This document shows, piece by piece, positions 46,161 through 56,391 of a stretch of DNA of 64,000 bases (position 1 is the stretch's first letter; every line of letters starts with the position of its first letter). The notes under the pieces are model-generated. The model searched no databases, was not told the origin of the DNA, and was given only the letters and a program-made list of their open reading frames with translations. The stretch comes from Hydrogenophaga sp. GTDB lineage: Bacteria > Pseudomonadota > Gammaproteobacteria > Burkholderiales > Burkholderiaceae_C. The translations under genes were made by a program, and so were the position numbers. The stretch covers positions 434,001 through 498,000 of the forward strand of contig NZ_JAUCZF010000001.1 of NCBI RefSeq assembly GCF_030373245.1. Direction: 5' to 3'.

Positions 46161-47138
46161 ATGCCCGCTTCCCACCCAGCACCTGAGTCCGCTCACCACC
46201 TGCTGGTTCCCTTCGCCACCGCCAGCGCGCCTGAATGCCGCGCCCTGCTCAGCGGTCTGGCCCTGCCCGGTCTGACCGCCCTGCTGGCCGAACTGACGCA
46301 AGTAGCCAGTGAAATCGGTGACGATCAGCACCTGGATGCACCGCACGAGCGTGCGCTCGCGCTGGCCATAGGCCTGCAGGCTTCCGGCGAGGCTCGCCCA
46401 GGACGTTATCCCTGGGCCGCTGCGGCCAGCGAGCAGCCACTGCAGCCTCAAGCCTGGTTCACGCCCAGCCACTTCCAGGTCGGCATGGATCAGGTCACGC
46501 TGCTGCCAGGCGACCGGCTGGCTTTGGCGGATACCGATGCGCGCCCGCTGTTCGACGCGCTCGCGCCCTTTGCTGCGGAAGACGGCATTGAGCTGCTCTA
46601 CGAATCGGCCACCCGCTGGCGCGCCACCGGTGAGCCGCTGCGCGAGCTGGCGTGCGCCAGCCTGGACCGCGTCAGCGGCCGATCGGTGGCCGACTGGACG
46701 CCCGCCCAGGGGCGCCACCCCCTCATCACCCGTCTGCAAAGCGAAGCGCAGATGCTGTTCTACACCCACCCGGTGAACGACCGCCGCGAGGCCGCGCGCC
46801 AGCCCATCGTGAACGGGTTCTGGGTACACGGCGCAGGCGCGCTCTCGCAACCCATCGCGAAGCCCCATTGGCCCACGCAACCCGATGCGCTGCGCCAAGC
46901 CGCTTTGCTCGGCGACTGGGCCAGCTGGCAGCGCGCCTGGGAGGCGCTGGACAGCGGCCCCATCGCCGAACTGCTGGCGCGCGCGCGCGCCGGCGAGCCC
47001 GTCACCCTCACCCTGTGCGGCGAACGCGGCTGGACGCAATGGGCCTGGCGACCGCGCAGCCTGGGTCAGCGCGTCCGCCTTGTCATGCAGTGGCTGGGCG
47101 GTGCACCGTCCGCCTGGAAACACCTTGAACCCCTGTGA
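46161..47138 (+). CDS. Conserved protein preceding recJ, annotated as phosphoglycerate mutase-like
   Basis: 325 residues, no recognisable catalytic motif of dPGM or iPGM that I can see. It contains LPGLTALLAELTQV, WFTPSHFQVGMDQVTLLPGD and QPIVNGFWVHGAGAL, sequences I associate with a betaproteobacterial family found before recJ, sometimes named cofactor-independent phosphoglycerate mutase-like. No signal peptide. It ends ten bases before recJ, so the two are probably cotranscribed. Its start is only 46 bp from the divergent lolC start. Function unknown. Confidence 0.7.
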   Translation: MPASHPAPESAHHLLVPFATASAPECRALLSGLALPGLTALLAELTQVASEIGDDQHLDAPHERALALAIGLQASGEARPGRYPWAAAASEQPLQPQAWFTPSHFQVGMDQVTLLPGDRLALADTDARPLFDALAPFAAEDGIELLYESATRWRATGEPLRELACASLDRVSGRSVADWTPAQGRHPLITRLQSEAQMLFYTHPVNDRREAARQPIVNGFWVHGAGALSQPIAKPHWPTQPDALRQAALLGDWASWQRAWEALDSGPIAELLARARAGEPVTLTLCGERGWTQWAWRPRSLGQRVRLVMQWLGGAPSAWKHLEPL

Positions 47139-47148
47139 ATCAAGTCTC

Positions 47149-48885
47149 ATGAAAATCATCACCCGAGATGTCCCCCCGCGCGCGGCCTGGGCGCTTGAGC
47201 AAGGCGGCGTGCACCCGTTGCTGGCGCGCCTGTTTGCGGCGCGCGGCATCACCGCCAAAGAACAGCTCGACGACGCGCTGTCGCTGCTGCTGCCGCCCGC
47301 GTCCATGAAAGGCGCGGCAGAAGCTGCCCGAGCGCTGGCCGAGGCCGTGACCGCGAACAAAACCGTCTGCATCGTGGCCGACTACGACTGCGACGGCGCC
47401 ACCGCCTGCGCCGTGGGCGTGCGTGGCCTGCGACTGCTGGGAGCGCCCCTGGGCTTTGACCGGGTGCGCTACCTGGTACCCGACCGCGTCACCGACGGTT
47501 ACGGCCTCACGCCCTCGATCGCGCAGCGCGTCAAGGCCAGCGGCGCCGACGTGCTGGTCACTGTGGACAACGGCATCGCCAGCCTCGCTGGTGTGAGCGC
47601 TGCGCGTGAGCTCGGCCTGCAAGTCATCGTGACCGACCACCACCTGCCCGCGCTGCAAGACGGCGCGGTGGTTGTGCCCGAGGACTGCATCATCGTCAAC
47701 CCGAACCAGCCCGGCTGCGACTTCGAGAGCAAGAGCATCGCCGGTGTGGGCGTGATGTTTTATGTGTTGCTCGCGCTGCGCGCCGAGTTGCGCGAGCGCG
47801 CTGTGTTCGATCTGAAAACTCAACCCAAAATCGACGCACTGCTTCCTTTGGTGGCACTGGGCACCGTGGCCGATGTGGTGAAGCTCGACGCCAACAACCG
47901 CCGACTGGTGGCCCAAGGCCTGAAGCGGGTGCGCGTCGGCGCCATGCCGCCCGGCATGAGGGCCTTGTTCAACGTGGCCGCGCGCCGGCCCGAGATGGCA
48001 ACCAGCTTCGACTTCGGCTTTGCGCTCGGCCCGCGCCTGAACGCCGCGGGCCGCCTGGCCGACATGACGCTGGGCATCGAGTGCCTGATCACGGACGACG
48101 CGCTGCGCGCCGACGAGCTGGCCCGCACGCTCGACGGCATCAACCGCGAGCGCAAGGCCATCGAGGGCGACATGCGCGAGCAGGCACTGGCGCTGGCCGA
48201 AGACCTGTTCGACGCCTCAGAAGAGCCACCGCCAGCGGTCACCGTCTTCGACCCCGATTTCCACGAAGGCGTGGTCGGCATCGTGGCCTCGCGCCTCAAG
48301 GACAAGCTGCACCGCCCCACCTTCGTCTTCGCCGCCAGCCGCGCCGAGGGCAAGGAACACGAGCTCAAGGGCTCGGGTCGCTCGATCCCCGGCTTCCACC
48401 TGCGCGATGCGCTCGATCTGGTGGCCAAACGCCACCCGGGCGTGCTGCTGCGATTCGGTGGCCACGCCATGGCCGCGGGCTGCACCATCGAAGAAGAGCA
48501 CCTGGAGACTTTCGAAGCTGCCCTGCAGCAGGTGGCCCACGAATGGCTGGACGCGGCCACGCTCCAGCGCCGACTGGAGGCCGATGGCGTGCTCGACAAG
48601 CAGTACCGCCGAACCGATCTGGTCGACACCCTGCACAAGGAGGTCTGGGGCCAGGGCTTTGCGCCACCGGTGTTCTGCGAAGAGCTGCAGATCGTCAGCC
48701 AGCGCCTGGTCGGCGAGAAACACCTGGCCTTGAAGATGAAGCACCAGGGCGAGCCGGTCGACGGCATCTGGTTTGGCCATACCGATCCCTTGCCCGAGCG
48801 CGTCAGGCTCGCTTTCCGGCTCGACGCAGATGAGTGGCAGGGTCAGCGACGGGTGCGGTTTCTGGTGGAAGCTGCGGAGATTTAG
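47149..48885 (+). CDS. recJ: Single-stranded-DNA-specific exonuclease RecJ
   Basis: DHH-family 5'-3' ssDNA exonuclease, 578 residues from ATG 47149, the family length. Motif I VADYDCDGATA near 74-84, VDNGIAS (motif II) and DHHLP (motif III) follow; DHHA1 includes RSIPGFHLRDAL and RFGGHAMAAGCTIEEE. The OB fold is at the C-terminus. Acts in RecF-pathway recombination, mismatch and base repair. The upstream frame is open for 88 codons but lies in the previous gene. Confidence 0.95.
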   Translation: MKIITRDVPPRAAWALEQGGVHPLLARLFAARGITAKEQLDDALSLLLPPASMKGAAEAARALAEAVTANKTVCIVADYDCDGATACAVGVRGLRLLGAPLGFDRVRYLVPDRVTDGYGLTPSIAQRVKASGADVLVTVDNGIASLAGVSAARELGLQVIVTDHHLPALQDGAVVVPEDCIIVNPNQPGCDFESKSIAGVGVMFYVLLALRAELRERAVFDLKTQPKIDALLPLVALGTVADVVKLDANNRRLVAQGLKRVRVGAMPPGMRALFNVAARRPEMATSFDFGFALGPRLNAAGRLADMTLGIECLITDDALRADELARTLDGINRERKAIEGDMREQALALAEDLFDASEEPPPAVTVFDPDFHEGVVGIVASRLKDKLHRPTFVFAASRAEGKEHELKGSGRSIPGFHLRDALDLVAKRHPGVLLRFGGHAMAAGCTIEEEHLETFEAALQQVAHEWLDAATLQRRLEADGVLDKQYRRTDLVDTLHKEVWGQGFAPPVFCEELQIVSQRLVGEKHLALKMKHQGEPVDGIWFGHTDPLPERVRLAFRLDADEWQGQRRVRFLVEAAEI

Positions 48886-48965
48886 TTGCCCCCCGCGCCG
48901 GCTTCGCCGTCACCCCCAGGGGGCGGCACTGGCGGCCTGGCAAAGCCAGTTCCGCGGTGCCCTTG
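48886..48965 (+). repeat. Stop-codon-proximal GC-rich repeat, copy 10 (after recJ)
   Basis: Immediately after TAG: TTGC, C-run, CGCGCCGGCTTCGCCG, CACCCCCAGGGGGC, GGCACTGGCGGCCTGGC, AAAGCCAGTTCCGCGGTGCC. It faces copy 11 across 65 bp in the recJ/algR-like convergent gap. Confidence 0.7.
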
Positions 48966-49030
48966 AAAGGCTTCCCTTCGATTCACGAGGCTGGTTTCCG
49001 GCGCGCAATGTCTCAGCTCAGAACGCCGCC

Positions 49031-49103
49031 GATCCGGCTCTGCCGGTCGGCCAGCGTTGCCCCCTGGGGGGTGACGCCGCAGGCGGCGCGGGGGGTCACT
49101 ACT
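49031..49103 (-). repeat. Stop-codon-proximal GC-rich repeat, copy 11 (after the algR-like gene)
   Basis: On the minus strand from the response-regulator stop: C-run, CGCGCCGCCTGCGGCG, TCACCCCCCAGGGGGCAACG, then CTGGCCGACCGGCAGAGCC. Nearly the same as the prfC copy in its first 40 bases. Confidence 0.7.
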
Positions 49104-49847
49104 TCAGGTCATCAACGCTTCCCGCACCGCCGCCAGTTGCCGCCGTGAGACAGCGAGCCGCTCGTCCACGCCATCGAGCCGCACGGTCCAGCCCTCGCCT
49201 TCCACCGGGTCGTTGTGCTTCTCCACCGCGCGCACGGCGCGGCGGGCCACCAGGGCGTTGCGGTGCACCCGCACAAACAGGTGGGCGTAGCGCTGCTCCA
49301 GGTCATTCAGAGCGCCGTCGTAGATGTGTTCCTTGTCGGCGGTGCGCACGGTGATGTACTTGAGTTCGGCCTTGAGGTAGACCACTTCCGTCAGGGCCAC
49401 ACGCTCGCTGCGACCGCGTTCCTGGATGATGAGGTGCTCAGTGGCACCGCCGGTGTCGGTGCCGCTTTCGGATGCACTGCGGGCCCGCTGCACCTTTTGC
49501 AGCGCCTGCTGCAGGCGCTCGCGGCGCACGGGCTTGGTGAGGTAGTCGATCGCCTCCAGCTCGAACGCTTCGACCGCATGTTCCGCGTAGGCGGTGACGA
49601 ACACGATGGAAGGCGGCGCGCCCATTTCGCGCAGACGGCTGGCGAGCTGCACACCGTCCACTCCCGGCATGCGCACGTCGAGCAGGATCAGGTCACAGGC
49701 CGTGCGCTGCATCTGTTCCACCGCCTGCACCGCATTGGCCGCCTCGGCCACCACGTCGGCACGCGGTTCGGTGCATTCGCTCAGCAGTGTGCGCAAGCGG
49801 CTTCGCGCGTGCGCTTCGTCGTCAACGATCAATACCCTCAGTGTCAT
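49104..49847 (-). CDS. LytTR-type response regulator, AlgR-like
   Basis: 247 residues. Receiver domain with DD at 9-10, phospho-acceptor Asp57 in LILLDVRMPGVDG, and Lys near 106. The C-terminal LytTR DNA-binding domain contains VYLKAELKYITVRTADKEH and HLFVRVHRNALVARRAV. Follows its histidine kinase by 30 bp. The pair beside argH matches AlgZ/AlgR (FimS/AlgR) gene order of Pseudomonas and betaproteobacteria; targets here unknown. Confidence 0.92.
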   Translation of the reverse strand: MTLRVLIVDDEAHARSRLRTLLSECTEPRADVVAEAANAVQAVEQMQRTACDLILLDVRMPGVDGVQLASRLREMGAPPSIVFVTAYAEHAVEAFELEAIDYLTKPVRRERLQQALQKVQRARSASESGTDTGGATEHLIIQERGRSERVALTEVVYLKAELKYITVRTADKEHIYDGALNDLEQRYAHLFVRVHRNALVARRAVRAVEKHNDPVEGEGWTVRLDGVDERLAVSRRQLAAVREALMT

Positions 49848-49877
49848 ACCGTGCTCCGTTGCCGTCTTACATGCACC

Positions 49878-50933
49878 TTATACCGGGATTTCCAGGCGCA
49901 CCTGGAAAACATCCTTGACCAGCGCGCTCTGAAAACGCCCCTGCACATCGTGCAGCAAGGTCAGCCGCTGGCGCACATTGTCCAGCGCCAGCCCGTGGCC
50001 GCGCCGTCCGCTGCCCGCAGGCACGGTGTTGGTCACCTTGATGATCACCACGCCGCCGCGCCGTTTGGTGCTGATGCGCACCATGGCGCCGCCCGGGCTG
50101 GGCTCGACACCGTGCTTGACCGCGTTTTCCACCAGCGGCTGCAAGATCAGCGGCGGCAGCTTGGCCCGCGACGCGGCCTCATCCACGCTCCACTCCACCT
50201 TGAGCCGATCGCCAAAGCGCACCTGCTCGATCGCCAGGTAGTGCTCGGCCAGCTCCAGCTCCTGCCACAGCGGCACGGATTCCTGGGTATCGGCCAGTGC
50301 GTGGCGAAACAGCTCGCTCAGGTCTTCGAGCAGGCTCTCGGCCTTGGCAGGCTCCTCGCGCACCAGGGCGATCGCGGTGTTGAGCGTGTTGAACAAAAAG
50401 TGCGGTCGGATGCGGGCCTGGAGCTCGGCCAGCTGCGCCGTGGTGCCGGCAGGCATGCGCGCCTTGGCGCGCCAGACCAGCGCCGCCACCAGCACCGCAG
50501 CCAGCAGGGCCCCCGCGGCCGAACTCGCCAGCCAGGGCGCCGGGTCGACCAGGCCCATCCAGCTCAGCAGGCCACACCCGTACAACCCCGCCAGCAGACC
50601 CAGGCCAATGCCCACCGCCCACTGCGCCGGCAGCGGCAGCCGGCTGATGGGCTTTTTCACCGCGCAAGCACTCAGCAGCCAGGCCAGCGTGGCGGGCAGC
50701 GCGGCGCCGGTCAGCACCGCCATCTGCGTCAGCCAGCCCCAGGCGCTTGGCGCACCAAACAGCGCAGCCACCGCCACCACCGCCTGCACGAAGAGCACCG
50801 CGCGCAGGACCACGCCCACCTTGCAAGTGTCGAACACCAGCTCGCGCACCACCTGCGGCATGTCCGACAGCGGCAGGGCGCCAATCGTCGGGTGCAGGTC
50901 CTGGTAGCTCGATAAAATCTTCGAATCCTTCAT
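49878..50933 (-). CDS. LytS/AlgZ-type membrane sensor histidine kinase
   Basis: 351 residues. Four to five hydrophobic segments in residues 40-155 form the sensor, followed by the His_kinase domain: [18 protein letters not shown] with phospho-acceptor His near 175, then the ATPase boxes [15 protein letters not shown] and [15 protein letters not shown]. No periplasmic domain of size, so it senses within or near the membrane. A sequence matching a promoter ends about ten bases before the ATG, and no Shine-Dalgarno is visible. Confidence 0.9.
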   Translation of the reverse strand: MKDSKILSSYQDLHPTIGALPLSDMPQVVRELVFDTCKVGVVLRAVLFVQAVVAVAALFGAPSAWGWLTQMAVLTGAALPATLAWLLSACAVKKPISRLPLPAQWAVGIGLGLLAGLYGCGLLSWMGLVDPAPWLASSAAGALLAAVLVAALVWRAKARMPAGTTAQLAELQARIRPHFLFNTLNTAIALVREEPAKAESLLEDLSELFRHALADTQESVPLWQELELAEHYLAIEQVRFGDRLKVEWSVDEAASRAKLPPLILQPLVENAVKHGVEPSPGGAMVRISTKRRGGVVIIKVTNTVPAGSGRRGHGLALDNVRQRLTLLHDVQGRFQSALVKDVFQVRLEIPV

Positions 50934-50941
50934 GGCTGCAC

Positions 50942-50969
50942 ACTATAGGCGCACCGCGCCGCGCGTCCA
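50942..50969 (-). promoter_or_regulatory. Candidate promoter of the algZ-algR-like operon, implying a near-leaderless mRNA
   Basis: On the minus strand TGGACG (50969-50964), 16 bp, TATAGT (50947-50942). The expected start point is about two bases before the ATG at 50933. Confidence 0.45.
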
Positions 50970-51087
50970 GCCGCGTCGACGCACCTTGAAACACATCCCC
51001 TGGACCAAGGGGCCACTGACCGACGATTGCGCCGACCCGATCCTCACACACCCGCCTGACCCCGCGGCGCCGAATACCGATTCCAAC

Positions 51088-52542
<1,455 letters not shown>

Positions 52543-52677
52543 ACCCCTCGCCGAGGCACGCAAACGGGACTGAAACCGCCCCTTTTCAGACTCAAGATCG
52601 GGCCCGGCGAGCCGATGACATGAGGAGAACCCAGGCTTGCCCTGCCCTGGTGCCCTTTTTGTAACTGGAGTCTCCGC

Positions 52678-53826
52678 GTGTCAACCCTCTACCTCTGGAT
52701 CGCCCTGGTGTTTGCCGCCGCCTTGGGCTGGTGGGCCTGGCGGCGCCCGGCGTCGCGCCCGATGTCGGCTCCAGCCTCCACCCTGACCGCTTTTTCCCCC
52801 CAGCCCACCCGCGCACCCCGCGCCGCGCGCCCGATCCCCGCACCGCTTACGACCCAGGCCCCCGCTGCACCTGCCGAGCCAGTGCCTCCCGAGCTGGCCG
52901 CGCTGGTGTGGCGGCGCGAAGCCGATCTGGAGGCGCCGCGGCGCGCTACCTTGCTGGCCACCGTCAGCGGCATCCCCCGTCCGCCGGGCTCGCTGCAGCA
53001 GCTGCTCTCGCCCGAGTTTGTGGCCCGTGCCGGCTCGACCGAACTCAGCGAGCTCGTCATGGCCGAACCCCTGATCGCCGCCAAGGTGCTGGGCACGGTG
53101 AATGCGCCTTTTTACGGTCTGCACCGTCCAGTCAATGGCGTCGGTCAGGCCGTGACTTTTCTGGGCATGAACACGGTGCGCAACATCTGCCTGCAATACA
53201 TGCTGGCCGAAGCGTTCAAACCGCGCCTGGCCTCTTCGCAGCGGGTGTTTGACGAGATCTGGAAAGCCAGCGCCATCGCAAGCGAACTCAGCGTTCGCCT
53301 GAGCAAGGCCTTGAACCTGCCCGACCAGGGCGGCCTGGCCACCCAGGTGGTGCTCGGCTTTGTCGGCCACCTCGCCACCGCCTCGCTCATGCCGCCCGCT
53401 GAGCTGGAGGGCTGGCTGACCCGCAACCGCGTGGAGCGCACCGAACACGAGCAGGCCCTAATGGACCTGAACGCCAGCGAAATCGGAAGCCTGCTGCTCC
53501 AGTCGTGGTCCTTGCCAGAGGCCCTCATCGACGAGGTGGGCGACATGAGCCGCCTGCTGGTCACGCCGGTGGCCAGCGTCGACCCGGCGCGCTTGCCGCG
53601 GCTGGCGCTGGGCTACCTGTGTGCGCGCCTGGGCGAGCGGCTGGCGCTGGGCCAGCAGACTGGGCTGGCCAACTACGACGCCGCGCAAGACATCGGCCCC
53701 GACACCCACCACCTGCGCAGCTGCCTCGCCCACCCCGCGCTTGCCGGCCTCAACGCCGCCCTGCAAGCGCCCGAGCTGCAAACCGCGCTGCAGCTGATGC
53801 TGAACAACGCACCCCGGGCGCAGTAA
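52678..53826 (+). CDS. Membrane-anchored HDOD-domain protein
   Basis: 382 residues starting at GTG 52678 (GGAG upstream). One N-terminal transmembrane helix (LYLWIALVFAAALGWWAW), a Pro/Ala-rich linker to about residue 80, then a HDOD domain (about 100-300) with LSELVMAEPLIAAKVLGTVN and QAVTFLGMNTVRNICLQYML. HDOD is an HD-like fold that has lost its metal-binding residues and typically acts in signalling. No GGDEF/EAL domain is attached. Function unknown. Confidence 0.87.
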   Translation: MSTLYLWIALVFAAALGWWAWRRPASRPMSAPASTLTAFSPQPTRAPRAARPIPAPLTTQAPAAPAEPVPPELAALVWRREADLEAPRRATLLATVSGIPRPPGSLQQLLSPEFVARAGSTELSELVMAEPLIAAKVLGTVNAPFYGLHRPVNGVGQAVTFLGMNTVRNICLQYMLAEAFKPRLASSQRVFDEIWKASAIASELSVRLSKALNLPDQGGLATQVVLGFVGHLATASLMPPAELEGWLTRNRVERTEHEQALMDLNASEIGSLLLQSWSLPEALIDEVGDMSRLLVTPVASVDPARLPRLALGYLCARLGERLALGQQTGLANYDAAQDIGPDTHHLRSCLAHPALAGLNAALQAPELQTALQLMLNNAPRAQ

Positions 53827-53963
53827 GCCGCTCGCCCGCGCTGGCCTTCGCAGCCGATGGCCAGGCTTCGCAAAGCGGCGTGGCCTTGCTGATCTGCATC
53901 GCATCTCAGAAAACTGCTGTGAGCAGGCCCTAAACTGCCCCCTCGATTCAAGAGGGCCGTTCC

Positions 53964-56345
53964 ATGCAGGTGTTCACCCCCGAGGGCTGGCTGGAAAAGC
54001 TGCTGGCCGGCTTGCAACGCTTGTTGCTGCAGGCGCTGATCAAGCCGGTGTTTTCGCCACGCTTCTCGATCGGCTTTCAGCGCCGCTGGCTGTCGCTGCT
54101 CGCCAGGCTCTCGTTGCCGGTACCGCGCGCCGCGGTGGCCACAGCCGACCAGGTGGGCGGTGTGCCGGGCGAATGGCTGCGCCTGCGCAACAGCAGCAAC
54201 ACCACTCCACCCGCCGCCATCCTCTACCTGCACGGTGGTGCTTTCTGCATCGGCTCGCCGCGCACCCACCGCTCGCTCACCGCGCGCCTGAGCCTGGCCA
54301 GCGGCCTGCCGGTGTTCGCGCTCGACTACCGGCTCGCGCCCGAACACCCCTACCCCGCTGCTCTGGAGGATGCGCTCGCCGTCTTCCGTGCGCTGCGCAC
54401 AGAAGGCCCGGTGATCGTCGGTGGCGACTCGGCCGGCGGCAGCCTGGCGCTGGCGCTGGCGATGGCCTTGCGCGACGCAGACGAGCCCGGACCCGCTTCG
54501 CTGCTGCTGCTCTCGCCTCTGGGCGATGCGGTCACGCCCGACCCGCTGCCGGTGCCGCCGCCCGGCGAAGCCATGCTGAGCACCGCCTGGGCGCAAGCCT
54601 GCGTGGACTTCTACCGCGGCCAGCACAGCGCCGCCGAGCCCGGCATCTCACCCCTGCGTGGCGACCTGAACGGCCTGCCACCCACGCTGATCCAGGCCGG
54701 CACCGACGAGCTGCTGCACGACCAGGCGCTGGCGCTGGAAACCGCCCTGGTGGCCGCTGGCGTGCACGTACGTTGCGAGATCACCCAGCACCGCTGGCAC
54801 GTGTTCCAGCTGCACGGCGGCGTGCTCAAGAGCGCGGACGAGGCCATCTTGCGCCTGGCCAGCTTTGCCCATGCGCACCTGCCGCTCGAGGCGAACGGTA
54901 CAGCCGAACACGAGATCGTCATCCTCGGTGCCGGTATGTCCGGCCTGTGCATGGCGATCCAGCTGCAGAAGGCCGGGATGCACAACTTCGTCATCCTGGA
55001 AAAACAGCCCGGCCTGGGCGGCACCTGGTGGGACAACACCTACCCCGGCGCGCATGTGGATGTGCCGTCGCCGGTCTATTCGTTTTCGTTCGCGCCCAAC
55101 CCGGGCTGGACGCGCCGCTTCGCCTCAGCGCCCGAAATCCAGGCCTACATGCAGCAGCTCGCCGAGCGCCACGGCCTCACCGAGCGCATCCGCTTCAGCA
55201 CCCGGCTGGCCGAGGCGCGTTTTGACGAAGCCAGCGGCCGCTGGCACTTCACCACCGAAGACGGGCGCCAGCTGCGCTCGCGCTTCTTCGTGTGCAGCAC
55301 CGGCCCGCTCAACCAGCCGCGCTGGCCCGACATTCCCGGGCTGGACAGCTTCCAGGGCCGGCGCCTGCACTCCGCGCGATGGGACCACGCGGTGCCGCTG
55401 GCGGGCCAGCGCGTGGCCGTCATCGGCACTGGCTCCACCGCGTCGCAGCTTGTTGCCCCGGTGGCCGGGCGGGCCAAGCAACTGTTTGTATTCCAGCGCA
55501 CGGCCAACTGGGTCATGCCGCGGCTGGACCGCCGCTACGGCGCGCTCGACCGCGCGCTGGCTCAGTTCACGCTGTACAACCGCATCACGCGCTGGAGCTG
55601 GATGCACCTCCTCGAATGGGGCCGTCGCGGCTTCGACGACGGCACGCTGGCGCGCAAGGGCATGCTCAAGACCGCTGCCGCGCACCGCAAGCGCCAGGTA
55701 CCCAATGCCACGCTGCGCGCCCAGCTCACGCCCGACTACCCGCTGGGCTGCAAACGCATCATCTATTCCAACGACTTTTTCCCCGCGCTGGGCCAGCCAC
55801 ATGTGGAGCTGGTCACCACACCCATCGAGCGCTTCACCGAAACCGGCATCGTCACCACCGACGGCACCGAGCGCGAAATCGATGTGCTGGTCTGCGCCAC
55901 CGGCTTCGACACCCAGCATCTGCTGTCCAGCATCACCGTCACCGGGCGCGGCGGACAGACGCTGTCGCAGGCCTGGCAGGCCGGCCCCGAGGCCTATCAG
56001 GGCGTGAGCGTGGCGGGCTTCCCCAACCTCTTTCTCATGCTCGGCCCCAACACCGCCACCGGCCACACCTCCACCTTGCTCTACATCGAGCCCGAGGTGC
56101 AACACGCCATCGCCTGCATGCAGGCGGTGCGCGCCGGCGGGTACCGCACCGTGGAGGTCACCCAGCAAGCCATGGTGGCCTACAACCGCGAACTGCAGTT
56201 GCGCCTGGATGGTTCGGTCTGGAGCCAGTGCCGCAGCTGGTACCGCATGGACAGCGGCAAGATCGTCGCCATCTTTCCCGGCTTCACCGCCGAGTACGTG
56301 AAGGCCGTGCGCCAGCCCGACTTCACCAGCTACCGCCTCGCTTGA
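53964..56345 (+). CDS. Fusion of HSL-type alpha/beta-hydrolase and Baeyer-Villiger-type flavin monooxygenase
   Basis: 793 residues in one uninterrupted frame. Residues 1-310 are an alpha/beta hydrolase of the hormone-sensitive-lipase family: oxyanion motif YLHGGAFCIGS near 87-97, nucleophile Ser in GDSAGG near 153, Asp in GTDELLHD near 246 and His in RWHVFQL near 276, a full triad. From about 315 begins a flavin monooxygenase: first GAGMSG near 322, GGTWWDNTYPGAHVDVPS near 352, the Baeyer-Villiger fingerprint FQGRRLHSARW near 462-472, NADPH motif GTGSTASQ near 487 and ATGFDTQ near 648. Both halves look catalytically competent. Plausible role: ketone to ester, then ester to acid plus alcohol. 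Single gene; Shine-Dalgarno GAGGG. Confidence 0.9.
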   Translation: MQVFTPEGWLEKLLAGLQRLLLQALIKPVFSPRFSIGFQRRWLSLLARLSLPVPRAAVATADQVGGVPGEWLRLRNSSNTTPPAAILYLHGGAFCIGSPRTHRSLTARLSLASGLPVFALDYRLAPEHPYPAALEDALAVFRALRTEGPVIVGGDSAGGSLALALAMALRDADEPGPASLLLLSPLGDAVTPDPLPVPPPGEAMLSTAWAQACVDFYRGQHSAAEPGISPLRGDLNGLPPTLIQAGTDELLHDQALALETALVAAGVHVRCEITQHRWHVFQLHGGVLKSADEAILRLASFAHAHLPLEANGTAEHEIVILGAGMSGLCMAIQLQKAGMHNFVILEKQPGLGGTWWDNTYPGAHVDVPSPVYSFSFAPNPGWTRRFASAPEIQAYMQQLAERHGLTERIRFSTRLAEARFDEASGRWHFTTEDGRQLRSRFFVCSTGPLNQPRWPDIPGLDSFQGRRLHSARWDHAVPLAGQRVAVIGTGSTASQLVAPVAGRAKQLFVFQRTANWVMPRLDRRYGALDRALAQFTLYNRITRWSWMHLLEWGRRGFDDGTLARKGMLKTAAAHRKRQVPNATLRAQLTPDYPLGCKRIIYSNDFFPALGQPHVELVTTPIERFTETGIVTTDGTEREIDVLVCATGFDTQHLLSSITVTGRGGQTLSQAWQAGPEAYQGVSVAGFPNLFLMLGPNTATGHTSTLLYIEPEVQHAIACMQAVRAGGYRTVEVTQQAMVAYNRELQLRLDGSVWSQCRSWYRMDSGKIVAIFPGFTAEYVKAVRQPDFTSYRLA

Positions 56346-56383
56346 CGTGCGTCAAGCCCCACCGCCCCGCCCGCCGCTAAGCT
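56342..56383 (+). promoter_or_regulatory. FNR-type operator with class II promoter spacing upstream of hemerythrin
   Basis: TTGACGTGCGTCAA (56342-56355), a perfect palindrome, extended by one C/G pair; 22 bp later TAAGCT (56378-56383) could be the -10. This is the classical class II spacing (operator centred near -41.5) with a start point near 56390, two bases before the hemerythrin ATG. The stop codon TGA of the preceding gene lies inside the operator. Confidence 0.55.
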
Positions 56384-56391
56384 CCCAGCCC

